Both the position numbers and the translations under genes were made by a program. The notes under the pieces were generated by a model. It made no database searches. It saw only the letters and a list, made by a program, of their open reading frames with translations, and was not told the DNA's origin. From Pseudomonadota bacterium (lineage in GTDB: Bacteria > Pseudomonadota > Alphaproteobacteria > Sphingomonadales > Sphingomonadaceae), in NCBI GenBank assembly GCA_023458055.1, contig JAEXAW010000101.1, positions 62,001 through 126,000 of the forward strand: 64,000 bases of DNA, given 5' to 3'. Within the stretch, counting starts at the first letter, position 1, and the number at the start of each line of letters is the position of its first letter. Positions 18,155 through 27,220 of this stretch are shown one piece after another.

Positions 18155-19219
18155 ATGAGCTTCAACACATTCGGGCGGGTGTTCCGCTTTACCACGTGGG
18201 GGGAAAGCCATGGGCCTGCGCTGGGCGTGGTCGTGGATGGCTGCCCGCCCGGGATTGCGCTGTCCGAAGCCGATATTCAGCCTTTTCTCGACAAGCGCCG
18301 CCCGGGCCAGTCCAAATATACCACGCAGCGGCAGGAGCCCGATCAGGTTCGCATCCTGTCTGGCGTGTTTGAAGGCAAAACCACCGGCACGCCGATCAGC
18401 CTCATGATCGAAAATACCGACCAGCGTTCCAAAGATTATAGCGAGGTCGCCAAAGCCTATCGCCCGGGCCATGCCGATTATGTTTACGACGCCAAATATG
18501 GTTTTCGCGATTATCGCGGCGGGGGCCGGTCAAGCGCACGGGAAACAGCGGCGCGGGTCGCAGCGGGCGCGATTGCGCGGCTGGTCATTCCTGAAGTCGC
18601 GATCACCGGCTGGGTCAGCGCGATTGGCGGGGACGAAGCGGCGCGCTTTGATCCCGCGCTGATCGACAATAACCCCTTTTTCGCAGCCGATGCTGATGCC
18701 GCCACGCGCTGGGAGGCGCTGGTTGATGGTGCGCGCAAGAGCGGTTCCTCGCTCGGCGCGGTGGTTTCGTGTCAGGCGGCCGGGGTTCCGGCAGGCTGGG
18801 GGGCGCCGCTCTATGCCAAGCTTGACAGCGAACTTGCCGCCGCCTGCATGAGCATCAATGCGGTCAAAGGGGTCGAGATTGGCGATGGTTTTGCGGCAGC
18901 GACCCTGCGCGGTGAGGAGAATGCCGACCCGATGCGCCCCGGCGCCGACGGTAAGCCTGCATTCGAGGCCAATCATGCCGGCGGCATCGCAGGGGGTATT
19001 TCTACCGGCCAACCGGTGTTCTGCCGCGTCGCCTTCAAACCGACCAGCTCAATCCTGACGCCCGTCCCGACCGTGACCCGCGACGGCGAGGCGACCGAGA
19101 TCATCACCAAAGGCCGCCACGATCCGTGCGTTGGCATCCGCGGCGTGCCCGTGGTCGAAGCGATGATGGCGCTGGTGCTGGCGGACCAGAAGCTCCTCCA
19201 CCGCGCCCAGTGCGGATAG
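18155..19219 (+). CDS. aroC: Chorismate synthase
   Basis: 354 residues. Reduced-FMN-dependent enzyme that removes phosphate from EPSP to form chorismate, the last shared step of aromatic amino acid synthesis. Signatures seen: [18 protein letters not shown] at the N-terminus, [15 protein letters not shown], and the C-terminal [18 protein letters not shown]. The ATG at 18155 matches the conserved SFNTFGR(V/L)FRF start; the frame continues upstream but is antisense to the acetyltransferase. Confidence 0.97.
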   Translation: MSFNTFGRVFRFTTWGESHGPALGVVVDGCPPGIALSEADIQPFLDKRRPGQSKYTTQRQEPDQVRILSGVFEGKTTGTPISLMIENTDQRSKDYSEVAKAYRPGHADYVYDAKYGFRDYRGGGRSSARETAARVAAGAIARLVIPEVAITGWVSAIGGDEAARFDPALIDNNPFFAADADAATRWEALVDGARKSGSSLGAVVSCQAAGVPAGWGAPLYAKLDSELAAACMSINAVKGVEIGDGFAAATLRGEENADPMRPGADGKPAFEANHAGGIAGGISTGQPVFCRVAFKPTSSILTPVPTVTRDGEATEIITKGRHDPCVGIRGVPVVEAMMALVLADQKLLHRAQCG

Positions 19220-19323
19220 GCTGGAGGCAACCCACCGCAACGCCTGCCAACTCTTGATTGCAATTCGCGCCCACTTCCCGCAAACCGTGGCTCTATAGAT
19301 AAATATCCGGGGATGATGACCGC

Positions 19324-20670
19324 ATGGATCGCAAACTAACTTGGTGGATTTTGATCGGGATGGTGCTCGGCGTGATCGCGGGCTATATCGTCAATGTCTC
19401 GTTGGCCGGTAATCCACAATCTATGGAATATGCGGTCAAATCCTTTAATCTCCTTTCCGGCATCTTCCTCAACCTGGTCAAAATGTTGGTCGCGCCTCTT
19501 ATCCTGGCGACTATTGTCGTCGGCATCGCTCATATGGGTGATAGCGCCGCGCTCGGGCGGATCGGCTTTAGAGCGATCATGTGGTTCATCGTAGCGAGCC
19601 TGTTTTCGATTGGGCTCGGTTTGGTTCTGGTCAATCTGTTTCAGCCCGGCGCGGGCCTCAACCTCACGGTTGGCGCGCATTCGATGGCTGAGGTCGGTGA
19701 GGTCAAGAAGCTCGATTTCTTCGAATTCATCCTGCACATTTTCCCCAAGAATTTCTTCGGCTCAATGGCAGAGAATAATATTCTCCAGATCCTCGTCTTC
19801 TCGCTTTTTGCCGGCATTTCGCTATCCGCGATTGGTGAAAGAGGCGCGCCGCTGGTGAAGGGCGCAGAAGCGCTCGCAGAAATGATGTTGCAGATGACCG
19901 GCTATGTCATGCGCTTCGCTCCCTTCGCGGTGTTCGGTGCGCTCGCAGCGGTGATCGCAACCAAGGGGCTCGGTATTCTCATAACCTACGGCCGCCTCGT
20001 GCTCGAATTCTATTTCGGCCTGCTCATTCTGTGGAGCGTCTTGATCGGCGTCTGCGCGATTTTCCTCGGGAAGCGTGCGCTCGAACTGGTGCGCTATATC
20101 CGCGAGCCGGTGTTGATCGCTTTTTCGACCGCTTCGTCGGAAGCCGCTATGCCCAAGCTGTTCGAACAGCTTGACCGTTTCGGCGTGCCGCGCCGTATTT
20201 CGGGCTTCATGCTGCCTATGGGCTATAGCTTCAACCTCGACGGGTCGATGATGTATTCCAGCTATGCGACGATTTTCATCGCGCAAGCCTATGGTATGGA
20301 TTTGTCGTGGACGACGCAGATTCTGATCCTGCTGACGCTGATGATTTCGTCCAAGGGGATCGCTGCCGTGCCGCGCGCGAGCATCGTGGTGATTACCGCA
20401 ACGCTCGCCATGTTCGGTCTGCCTGTCGAAGGCGTGGCGTTAATCCTTGGTATCGACCAGTTCCTCGACATGGGTCGCACCGCAACCAACGTCGTCGGCA
20501 ACGCGGTCGCAACCACCGTCATCACCAAATGGGAAGGCATGCTCGAAGTGGCAGAACCCGCCGATCAGGACTTGCCGCTTGCGCCCGCCCATACGGCGTC
20601 GGGCGGCCTTGCCGGACTGGAGCTTGATCCGTCCAATTTCGACGATACGCGTAGCGGGCGAGAACTTTAG
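19324..20670 (+). CDS. Dicarboxylate/amino acid:cation symporter (DAACS family)
   Basis: 448 residues, eight membrane helices plus two re-entrant loops as in GltP/DctA. Conserved segments: SSEAAMPKLFEQ (first hairpin tip, here ASSEAAMP), MGYSFNLDGSMMY and the second hairpin SSKGIAAVPRAS, followed by DQFLDMGRTATNVVGNA with the substrate-binding Asp/Thr/Asn. Imports C4-dicarboxylates or glutamate/aspartate with Na+ or H+; the exact substrate cannot be assigned. A 104-bp gap follows aroC. Confidence 0.94.
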   Translation: MDRKLTWWILIGMVLGVIAGYIVNVSLAGNPQSMEYAVKSFNLLSGIFLNLVKMLVAPLILATIVVGIAHMGDSAALGRIGFRAIMWFIVASLFSIGLGLVLVNLFQPGAGLNLTVGAHSMAEVGEVKKLDFFEFILHIFPKNFFGSMAENNILQILVFSLFAGISLSAIGERGAPLVKGAEALAEMMLQMTGYVMRFAPFAVFGALAAVIATKGLGILITYGRLVLEFYFGLLILWSVLIGVCAIFLGKRALELVRYIREPVLIAFSTASSEAAMPKLFEQLDRFGVPRRISGFMLPMGYSFNLDGSMMYSSYATIFIAQAYGMDLSWTTQILILLTLMISSKGIAAVPRASIVVITATLAMFGLPVEGVALILGIDQFLDMGRTATNVVGNAVATTVITKWEGMLEVAEPADQDLPLAPAHTASGGLAGLELDPSNFDDTRSGREL

Positions 20671-20682
20671 GACCTCCACCTG

Positions 20683-21198
20683 ATGTACATGAGGGAGGAG
20701 ATGCCGGACGATGCGATTGCAATCAGTCGGCTCACCACGGCGGCGTTTGCCGCCGCAGAGCATGCCAGCGGCACCGAGGCGACAATTGTCGAAAGGTTGC
20801 GCGCAACGGGCGCTCTAACGCTGTCGTTGGTGGCGCAAGCCAACGATGGAGCAATTGTTGGCCACATCGCCTTTTCGCCGGTCACCATCGCAAGCGATGG
20901 TGGCGGCGCTGTAACGGATTGGTTTGGTCTCGGCCCGGTATCGGTGTTGCCAGAACACCAAGGGGCAGGGATTGGCGCTGCGCTCGTGTGTGAAGGGTTG
21001 GAGCGATTGGCGGCAATTGGGGCGCAAGGATGCGTCGTTCTCGGCGACCCGGATTATTATTGCCGTTTCGGATTTATAGGCGATGCCGGGCCCCGCTACC
21101 CCGGACCGCCTGCGGAGTATTTTCAAGCGCGCGGCTTTGGGAGCCATGCCATACCGCAAGGCGTAGTCCGTTACCATCCGGCGTTTGGCGTGGAATAA
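20683..21198 (+). CDS. GNAT N-acetyltransferase, YhbS type
   Basis: 171 residues with the YhbS-family pattern: GHIAFSPV, GLGPVSVLPEHQGAGIGAALV (residue 80s, acetyl-CoA binding loop Q-G-A-G-I-G) and GDPDYYCRFGF. Substrate unknown for the family. It starts 12 bp after the symporter and may be co-transcribed. ATGs at codons 3 and 7 are possible alternative starts. Confidence 0.88.
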   Translation: MYMREEMPDDAIAISRLTTAAFAAAEHASGTEATIVERLRATGALTLSLVAQANDGAIVGHIAFSPVTIASDGGGAVTDWFGLGPVSVLPEHQGAGIGAALVCEGLERLAAIGAQGCVVLGDPDYYCRFGFIGDAGPRYPGPPAEYFQARGFGSHAIPQGVVRYHPAFGVE

Positions 21199-21240
21199 CT
21201 GGCAGGTCCATCCCTAACTCGCAAGACAGGGGAAGTTACC

Positions 21241-23388
21241 TCAAAAACTGCCCTTAACGGACAATGCGAACATCGGGCCAATCAACCGATTGCGGTCTTC
21301 GATTGAAGCAATCTGGCTCGCTCCACGAAGGCCCTGATAGATCACCCGATCCCGGCGTGAGCGGGCGTTGGCGATATTGTTGATCTCGCCGCGCACGGTT
21401 AGCCCCATGACATTTTTATGCTCAAGATACGCGTAGAGCCATACCGGGCCTTCCCAGCTGCGGTCGACCTGATTACGGCGATAGACGGGCTGGCTGAGCG
21501 TATATTCCAACCCGCTGCCCCAGGCCCAGTCGGTACCAGGGATATCGTGGCGGAGGTTGAATTCAAACTGTCGGTCCTGAAACCCATTCCACTGCCGCGT
21601 TTCTCCGGTGAACGGGTCCTTGAGCGCAGAATGTTGAAACAACACCCGCGTATCGATCTTTACGCCTTTCAAGCCCGCAGGATCGAGATTGATTGTCGCG
21701 GTCCAGTCAATCGCATGCGCCTTGGCTTTGGCGATATTGCCGACCGCTTCGCCATCGACACCGACCGGGATCACATCGACGCGGTCCTCGACATCGCGAT
21801 AGATGAAATAGAGTTTGGTTGAGCCCCATGCACCGAGCTTCTTGTTGATCTCAAGATCATAGCTCCAGTCCTGCTGGGGCCTCAGATCATAATTGCTCGC
21901 ATTATTATTGCCGTCGTTGAGGAAAGCGCGCGCGAGGAAATCATAAAAGGAAAGCTGCAGCACCCGCCGCCGCAGTTTGAAGGCCACGTCAAAATCGGAC
22001 CTTGGCGCCCAGGCGAGCGAGAGCGATCCCTTGGGGCGGAAGAAGCTGCGCGTAAGACCATTGGCGCCGCTCTGGGTAATGGTCGAATGTTCGGCGCCGG
22101 CAACCAGTTGGAAGGATAATTTGTCGGTGAGCTTGCGCCCGAAACTAAGCATGCCTTCGTAACGATCTTCGCTGACACCTCCGCTACCACCTTCAAATGG
22201 TTCGGCGACAAATTGCCCCGAGGGTTCGAGCACCGCAATCGCGGCCACATTGTCGAGCGTATTGAACGCGGCTTCGCCCGACAATTGCCAATCACCCCCG
22301 AACAGCTTCCACTGATACTCCCCGCGTGCAATCGTCTCGCCCAAATCGCCGGTCTGGTTAAAGCGGTCCCCGGTTGCGGGGCGGCCATCGGCATAACGCG
22401 TGATGATTTCCTGCGAATAGGGTTCGTGCGAAAAACGGCGCAGACCAATCAGCTTCAGCTTGCCGGGGCCGAGACCAAATTGATAATCGCCGCCCAGTTC
22501 ATAATTCCAGCTATCCGAATTTTCGCGCACATGACGCAGCCTATCCGGCGCTCCGGTTGAGGTGCGGACGCCATCTTCATAATAACGGTCAAATTTGCGC
22601 TGATAATGCGCGCCCAAATTGGCGATGCTGCCCGCCGCCCCGGTCCAGGTCAGGCGGCCCGAAAGCTTGGGCGTATCATAATGGGTGTTCCATTTATCCT
22701 CGCGGCGCTCGATGAGCGTCCCGGTGCCATCATAAATGGCGGTAGGCCCGCCTGCCCCGCTGCGCCCGCTATCATCATTGTTGAGCGCCATCTCATATTC
22801 GATAGTGCCCGAACGGCCACGCGCTGATATATCTCCCCGCGTCAGCAGCGGATCTGTATAGTGGGCACGGAATTCAGGCTTCCACGAAAACTGCCCTGAA
22901 AAATTGTCGGCGCGATAAACGATGTTGGCGACTTGGCCGGATAGCCCCGGAATATCGAGCGTCGCGCCGTCAACGATCTCGATCCGCTCGACATTGCCCG
23001 CGGGGATGCGCGACAACAAGGTGTCCATGCTATCGGCCTTGCTCGACGGGCGCTTTCCATTGAACAGCACATTGCCGGTCTGTTGACCCAGCCCGCGCAA
23101 ATCCTCATTGTCACGAACAGAAAATCCCGGCACCTGCTCGAGCATATCCTCAGCATTTTTTGGCGCATAGCGCGCGAAATCGGCTGGGGTGTAAATCCGT
23201 CGATCTGTTGTACCGGCGCTGCGGCTTGCTGGCGGCGCAACCGGTGATTGTTGGGCAGATGCCGGGGCCTCGACGCTAACCGGCGCAGGCGGCGGCGCAT
23301 CCCCGCTATTCTGCTGGGCAGCGAGCGGCGATCCTGCGAATACCACCGCAAGCGCCGTCGCGCTTTTCGCAAGATTCTTCACCCTCAT
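21241..23388 (-). CDS. TonB-dependent receptor-like outer-membrane protein
   Basis: 715 residues: signal peptide (ending PLAAQQ), a Pro/Ala-rich linker, a plug domain (RYAPKNAEDMLEQVPGFSVR, LRGLGQQTGNVLFNGKRPSSK) and an outer-membrane beta-barrel ending in Phe. It belongs to the shorter receptor class whose plug resembles carboxypeptidase-linked receptors. No substrate clue. The 24-bp inverted repeat at 23417-23440 lies just upstream and probably controls it. Convergent with the GNAT gene downstream, 42 bp apart. Confidence 0.92.
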   Translation of the reverse strand: MRVKNLAKSATALAVVFAGSPLAAQQNSGDAPPPAPVSVEAPASAQQSPVAPPASRSAGTTDRRIYTPADFARYAPKNAEDMLEQVPGFSVRDNEDLRGLGQQTGNVLFNGKRPSSKADSMDTLLSRIPAGNVERIEIVDGATLDIPGLSGQVANIVYRADNFSGQFSWKPEFRAHYTDPLLTRGDISARGRSGTIEYEMALNNDDSGRSGAGGPTAIYDGTGTLIERREDKWNTHYDTPKLSGRLTWTGAAGSIANLGAHYQRKFDRYYEDGVRTSTGAPDRLRHVRENSDSWNYELGGDYQFGLGPGKLKLIGLRRFSHEPYSQEIITRYADGRPATGDRFNQTGDLGETIARGEYQWKLFGGDWQLSGEAAFNTLDNVAAIAVLEPSGQFVAEPFEGGSGGVSEDRYEGMLSFGRKLTDKLSFQLVAGAEHSTITQSGANGLTRSFFRPKGSLSLAWAPRSDFDVAFKLRRRVLQLSFYDFLARAFLNDGNNNASNYDLRPQQDWSYDLEINKKLGAWGSTKLYFIYRDVEDRVDVIPVGVDGEAVGNIAKAKAHAIDWTATINLDPAGLKGVKIDTRVLFQHSALKDPFTGETRQWNGFQDRQFEFNLRHDIPGTDWAWGSGLEYTLSQPVYRRNQVDRSWEGPVWLYAYLEHKNVMGLTVRGEINNIANARSRRDRVIYQGLRGASQIASIEDRNRLIGPMFALSVKGSF

Positions 23389-23416
23389 GTTGCTCTCCCA
23401 CAGATTTGAGGAGCTT

Positions 23417-23440
23417 ACTGTATTGTGCCAACATAACAGT
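23417..23440. promoter_or_regulatory. 24-bp imperfect palindrome upstream of a TonB-dependent receptor
   Basis: Form ACTGTnnTGT-4 nt-ACAnnACAGT, 16 of 24 positions symmetric. It lies 29 bp before the receptor start and overlaps a TTGACT hexamer (23438-23443 on the minus strand), so a bound repressor would cover the promoter. The binding regulator is not identifiable; no regulator gene adjoins. Confidence 0.5.
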
Positions 23441-23477
23441 CAAGCGCAATCAAATCCACGACATACGAAAATGAGAG

Positions 23478-23508
23478 GGGCCGCCGGAGCGGTTGCATCC
23501 GACGGCCC
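23478..23508 (-). terminator. Stem-loop downstream of a very short ORF
   Basis: Arms of 10 bp with a single mismatch (GGGCCGTCGG/CCGGCGGCCC on the minus strand), an 11-nt loop, then a pyrimidine-rich tail ending in four Ts a few bases later. Likely terminates the small transcript carrying the ORF at 23571-23627 before the receptor promoter. Confidence 0.5.
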
Positions 23509-23570
23509 ATCAACATGGTCAGCGGACGATCTCTCGTCCCGCTTCGGAATAATGGTTCTCGCGCTGATGA

Positions 23571-23627
23571 TTAGCTGCGCATTCCCCGAACGGACTTGAC
23601 CGACCCCCATACTGAACCATGAGACAT
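23571..23627 (-). CDS. Candidate 18-codon ORF with perfect extended Shine-Dalgarno
   Basis: Seen: AAAGGAGGTGATCC, the full complement of the 16S rRNA 3' tail, stands immediately (one base) before ATG; the frame encodes a basic 18-residue peptide (MSHGSVWGSVKSVRGMRS) and stops at TAA. The frame also extends upstream in phase to an ATG at 23696 (41 codons). A stem-loop follows 62 bp downstream. Inference: a small expressed peptide or leader, or a ribosome-binding RNA. The Shine-Dalgarno is nearer to the ATG than usual. Unknown function; the opposite strand carries an anti-Shine-Dalgarno-like sequence. Confidence 0.35.
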   Translation of the reverse strand: MSHGSVWGSVKSVRGMRS

Positions 23628-23894
23628 CGGATCACCTCCTTTCGCTACGTGTTGGCGCTCAGTGCATCGATAGCTTTGGTGCCGGGTGGCGGGCATCGTT
23701 GCACGCCCCTGTTGTGAGTCATAGTGATTCGCCGATCAAGTCTTGATTTAAAAAGAAATATGACGATAATCCGCGCCTTCCAATATGGCCCGGAAAGCGC
23801 TTCAGCGAAGCAGGTCACCCATATTCTCCATCAAATTCAATTTCGTGTCGGCATTTATGCCCGAACATAGGCGCACCATCACGAGTGCCTATGA
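23628..23894. other. Non-coding stretch between small ORF and lipoprotein gene
   Basis: No convincing gene beyond the possible N-terminal extension of the small ORF. An AT-rich tract (23740-23765) may hold the promoter of the small minus-strand transcript. A hairpin (CATAGGCGCAC/GTGC-CTATG, about 23867-23893) lies just beyond the lipoprotein terminator. Confidence 0.4.
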
Positions 23895-23932
23895 TAGAAA
23901 AAAGGCCGCCAGCAGAAAGCTGACGGCCCATT
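23895..23932 (-). terminator. Rho-independent terminator of the Tyr/Gly-rich lipoprotein gene
   Basis: Ten-bp stem with one mismatch (23904-23913 with 23919-23928), 5-nt loop and a T run on the minus strand, 20 bp after the lipoprotein stop. Confidence 0.9.
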
Positions 23933-23952
23933 TCACGCGACGAAAGATGCTA

Positions 23953-24933
23953 TTAATCCGGGCGTTCAACACCTCCGGTGCCTTGATCGGCACGGCGCGG
24001 AATCTTGAAAAAGCCTCCACCTTCGCTTGAACGCCGAGGCCGTTCCATGGTCGGTGCCGGACGCTCGACGCGCTGCGGGCGATCCATCGTTGGTGCCGGA
24101 CGTTCCATCGTCTGCACGGGACGCTCAGCGCGCGGCATCGGCTGCGCACCTTCCATGGTTGCACCACGACGCTGCCAGCGACCGGCGCCAGGCGCCGCAC
24201 CGTCTTCCATTCCGCGTGGCGTGCGGAAAAAGCCGCCATTGCGACGATCCTGACGAACCGGCGCTTCTTGTGCACCATCGGCGGCGCGACGATCATAACC
24301 ACGGCGCGGTTGCTGATCTGCGCCCGGTGTACCGACCGTATCTACCGCCGGGCGGCGGAAGAAACCGCCTTGCCCTGCCCGACGCTGACCGGGCGTGGTG
24401 ATCCGGCCTTCGCTACCGTCGGGCATGCGTGCCACCGGCGCAGTGCCACCACGGATGCGTTCGGGACGCTCACGCATGGTCGGCGCAGCACCATCATTCG
24501 GGCGCGGCAATTTGAAGAAGCCGGGGTTGCGGTCACGGCGACGATCATAATCGCGGTCGTGCCGGCGGCGCCAATCATCGCGCCATCCGCCCCAATAATT
24601 GCGATAATAATCGTTCATCATCCAATATTGGCCCCAACGGTCATACATATAGAGGCCGTAGCCGGGATAATAATAATTATTATACCAGCCACCGCCGTAA
24701 CCCATATTGGGGTAACCAAGACGATAATCGTCATAATAATAATCGTCATAACCATAGCCATAGCCGTCATAGCCATAACCATCGTCATAATAACCATCAC
24801 CATAATAGCTGCCGGAATAGAGGCCGCCATCATACATGGTGCAGCCCGAAAGCCCGAGCGCCGCAAGGCCGATAGCTCCTGCCCGGACCATGCCGGTGCG
24901 CAACATAATCGTGCGAGACTTATTCACTTTCAT
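23953..24933 (-). CDS. Tyr/Gly-rich lipoprotein with GFF(K/R)xP repeats
   Basis: 326 residues from ATG 24933 (AAGGA 7 nt upstream). Signal ends in the lipobox LSGC, so membrane-anchored in the envelope. Then about 90 residues almost wholly Tyr, Gly and Asp with Trp-rich end, then an Arg/Pro-rich, disordered-looking half. That half holds four spaced copies of a GFF(K/R)xP(R) motif (PGFFKLPR, GGFFRRP, GGFFRTPR, GGFFKIPR) and a run of RPAPTM(D/E)RP repeats. I do not recognise the family. The low-complexity composition suggests an envelope or matrix-associated structural role; this is inference. Confidence 0.75.
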   Translation of the reverse strand: MKVNKSRTIMLRTGMVRAGAIGLAALGLSGCTMYDGGLYSGSYYGDGYYDDGYGYDGYGYGYDDYYYDDYRLGYPNMGYGGGWYNNYYYPGYGLYMYDRWGQYWMMNDYYRNYWGGWRDDWRRRHDRDYDRRRDRNPGFFKLPRPNDGAAPTMRERPERIRGGTAPVARMPDGSEGRITTPGQRRAGQGGFFRRPAVDTVGTPGADQQPRRGYDRRAADGAQEAPVRQDRRNGGFFRTPRGMEDGAAPGAGRWQRRGATMEGAQPMPRAERPVQTMERPAPTMDRPQRVERPAPTMERPRRSSEGGGFFKIPRRADQGTGGVERPD

Positions 24934-25110
24934 CACGCATTCCTTCCTCGACGGTAGTCCCTGTAAGGCGATGCGCCTACGACTCCGTTTACCGTGCCAT
25001 ACTATCGTTTTGACTTGAATTTGGCGTGAACAAATTAGCATGGCCAATTGCAATTTACCTTAATGTAAGTAAGTTTTTGTAACAGGAACATAACAAGAGA
25101 GGGACGCGCG

Positions 25111-26481
25111 ATGAGTGAACAGGCAGCGATGATGCAAGCGCATCCACATTGGTTGCCGGAAAAAGGGCGCGATCCGGTTGCGCATATTCCGGGCGAAGAT
25201 GGCGTGCCTTTATTCGGGACAACGCTTGAACAATTGCGCGATCCAATGGCTTTTACCCGCCGCATGGTCGCCAAATATGGCAAGGTGTTCCGCACCCACA
25301 GCTTTGGCGCATATAATGTCGGCCTGCTCGGCCCCGAGGCCAATGAGTTGATGCTGTTCGACCGCGACAAGATTTTCTCATCTGAACAAGGCTGGGGCCC
25401 GGTCTTGTGGCGCTTGTTCCCGCGCGGCTTGATGCTGCTTGATTTTGACCATCACCGCATGGATCGACGCACGCTTTCCGTCGCGTTCAAGCCCGAGCCC
25501 ATGCGCAACTATGCCGATGCACTCAACACCGGCATCCAGACCCGGATCGCCGAATGGAGCGGCAAAAGCTTTCAATTTTATCCGGCGATCAAGCAACTCA
25601 CGCTTGATTTGGCAGCGACCTCCTTCCTTGGCATCCCCTGGGGGCCTGAGGCCGACAAGATCAACAAGAGTTTTGTCGATATGGTCGCAGCCTCCGTCGG
25701 CATTGCGCGCACGCCGCTCCCCTTCACCAAAATGGCCAAGGGCGTCGCGGGCCGCAAATATATGAGCGACTTTTTCGCCCGCGCGATTCCGGAGCGGCGC
25801 AAGGCCGAACGCACCGACATCTTCACCCAAATTTGTCATGCGCGCGACGAGAATGGGAATCTTCTGTCCGATCAGGCGATCATTGATCATATGAATTTCC
25901 TGATGATGGCAGCGCATGATACGATTACGTCATCGGTCACCACTATGGTTATGTTGCTTGGCAAGAACCCCGAATGGCAGGACAAGCTGCGTGCCGAAAT
26001 GCTCGGTGTTGCCGAAGCGGGCCGCCCGATTGATCATAATGCGCTGCCCCAGCTTGAACTCACCGAAATGGCCTTCAAGGAAAGCTTGCGGCTGATCCCG
26101 CCCGTACCGATCATGCCGCGCCGGGCGCTTAAGGATTTCGAATTTGGCGGCTATACCATTCCCGCCGGAACCCATGTTGGCGTGAATACCAGCTACACCC
26201 ACATGATGCCCGAATATTGGCCGAACCCGGACAAGTTTGATCCGATGCGCTTCACGCCGGACCAAGTCCGGGACCGCCATAAATATGCCTGGGTGCCGTT
26301 CGGTGGCGGCGCGCATATGTGCCTGGGTCTGCACTTTGCCTATATGCAATCGAAGATCTTCTTCCACCATCTGCTGACGACGCATCGCATCGTATTGGCC
26401 GAAGGCTATGACCCCGCATGGCAGGCCTGGCCCATCCCTAAGCCCAAGGACGGATTGCACATCCGGCTGGAGAAGCTTTAA
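25111..26481 (+). CDS. Cytochrome P450
   Basis: 456-residue soluble bacterial P450. Heme-thiolate loop FGGGAHMCLG with Cys404; I-helix oxygen-activation motif AAHDT; K-helix ExxR (KESLRL); PERF-like region DPMRFTPD. GAGAGGGA precedes the ATG. Monooxygenase with unknown substrate; no ferredoxin or reductase gene adjoins, so redox partners must be elsewhere. The extensin-like gene begins 9 bp downstream and may be co-transcribed. Confidence 0.95.
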   Translation: MSEQAAMMQAHPHWLPEKGRDPVAHIPGEDGVPLFGTTLEQLRDPMAFTRRMVAKYGKVFRTHSFGAYNVGLLGPEANELMLFDRDKIFSSEQGWGPVLWRLFPRGLMLLDFDHHRMDRRTLSVAFKPEPMRNYADALNTGIQTRIAEWSGKSFQFYPAIKQLTLDLAATSFLGIPWGPEADKINKSFVDMVAASVGIARTPLPFTKMAKGVAGRKYMSDFFARAIPERRKAERTDIFTQICHARDENGNLLSDQAIIDHMNFLMMAAHDTITSSVTTMVMLLGKNPEWQDKLRAEMLGVAEAGRPIDHNALPQLELTEMAFKESLRLIPPVPIMPRRALKDFEFGGYTIPAGTHVGVNTSYTHMMPEYWPNPDKFDPMRFTPDQVRDRHKYAWVPFGGGAHMCLGLHFAYMQSKIFFHHLLTTHRIVLAEGYDPAWQAWPIPKPKDGLHIRLEKL

Positions 26482-26490
26482 ACCACGTTC

Positions 26491-27219
26491 ATGGTTTCAA
26501 CCAAAATCCGGCGGCGCGGACGCAGCCTGTTCTTCTTGCTGCTGTTGCTTGCAGGCGGTTATCTCGCCCTTAAATGGATGCGCGCTCACCCCGAGGATGT
26601 TCCGTTCGCACCGTTCAAGCTCGCGCACCCCGTCGGCTATGCCACCAGAGGCAAGCTGGTCAAACTCGGCGGCAACCTTGGCCAATGCCATGCCATATTG
26701 GCGGAGGGCGGCATCCGCTATCAGGCGCTCCCGCCCACCGGAAGCGGGTCATGCCGCGCAAATGACCAGACGCGCGTCGCACCGCAAGCGCCATACAGCA
26801 TCGCGCTGGTACCAGCCAACGTCGCACCCTCCTGCGCCGTCTCTACCGCCCTCCTTTTATGGCAGCGCGAGGTAGTGGCCCCCTCCGCCCAATCGCATTT
26901 CAGCAAGGCCGTCATCCGCATCGAACATTTAGGGAGCTATAATTGCCGCACCGTCGCGGGCCGGGATTATATGAGCGAACATGCGACCGGCAATGCCATC
27001 GACATCGCCGCATTCATTCTGGCAGATGGAACACGCGTGTCGGTGCTCAAAGACTGGCGCGGCGGCGATGCTGCCAAAATGGCATTCCTGCGCCAGGTTC
27101 GCGATGGCGGGTGCGATATATTCTCAACAACACTCTCGCCCGACTACAACAAAGCCCATGCGGATCATTTCCATTTTGACATGGCCCAGCGCATGGGCGG
27201 TTATGGTGTGTGCCGGTAA
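26491..27219 (+). CDS. Extensin-like C-terminal domain protein
   Basis: 242 residues with one N-terminal membrane helix (LFFLLLLLAGGYLAL) and the conserved domain of the extensin_like_C family: paired cysteines (GSYNCR, GGCDIF, GVCR), HATGNAIDIAAF and KAHADHFHFDM. The His/Asp pattern resembles the zinc sites of D-Ala-D-Ala carboxypeptidase-like (M15-related) folds, so a periplasmic peptidoglycan role is plausible but unproven. Convergent with the EamA gene, 1 bp apart. Confidence 0.88.
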   Translation: MVSTKIRRRGRSLFFLLLLLAGGYLALKWMRAHPEDVPFAPFKLAHPVGYATRGKLVKLGGNLGQCHAILAEGGIRYQALPPTGSGSCRANDQTRVAPQAPYSIALVPANVAPSCAVSTALLLWQREVVAPSAQSHFSKAVIRIEHLGSYNCRTVAGRDYMSEHATGNAIDIAAFILADGTRVSVLKDWRGGDAAKMAFLRQVRDGGCDIFSTTLSPDYNKAHADHFHFDMAQRMGGYGVCR

Positions 27220-27220
27220 C

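Noticed and set aside
23628..23643. Match of the plus strand to the 3' end of 16S rRNA
   Set aside because: Only about 15 nt match and no further rRNA sequence adjoins, so it is not an rRNA gene; it is better explained as a Shine-Dalgarno on the other strand.
23785..24030. 81-codon plus-strand frame over the lipoprotein terminator
   Set aside because: Overlaps the terminator and the end of the lipoprotein gene; composition not protein-like.
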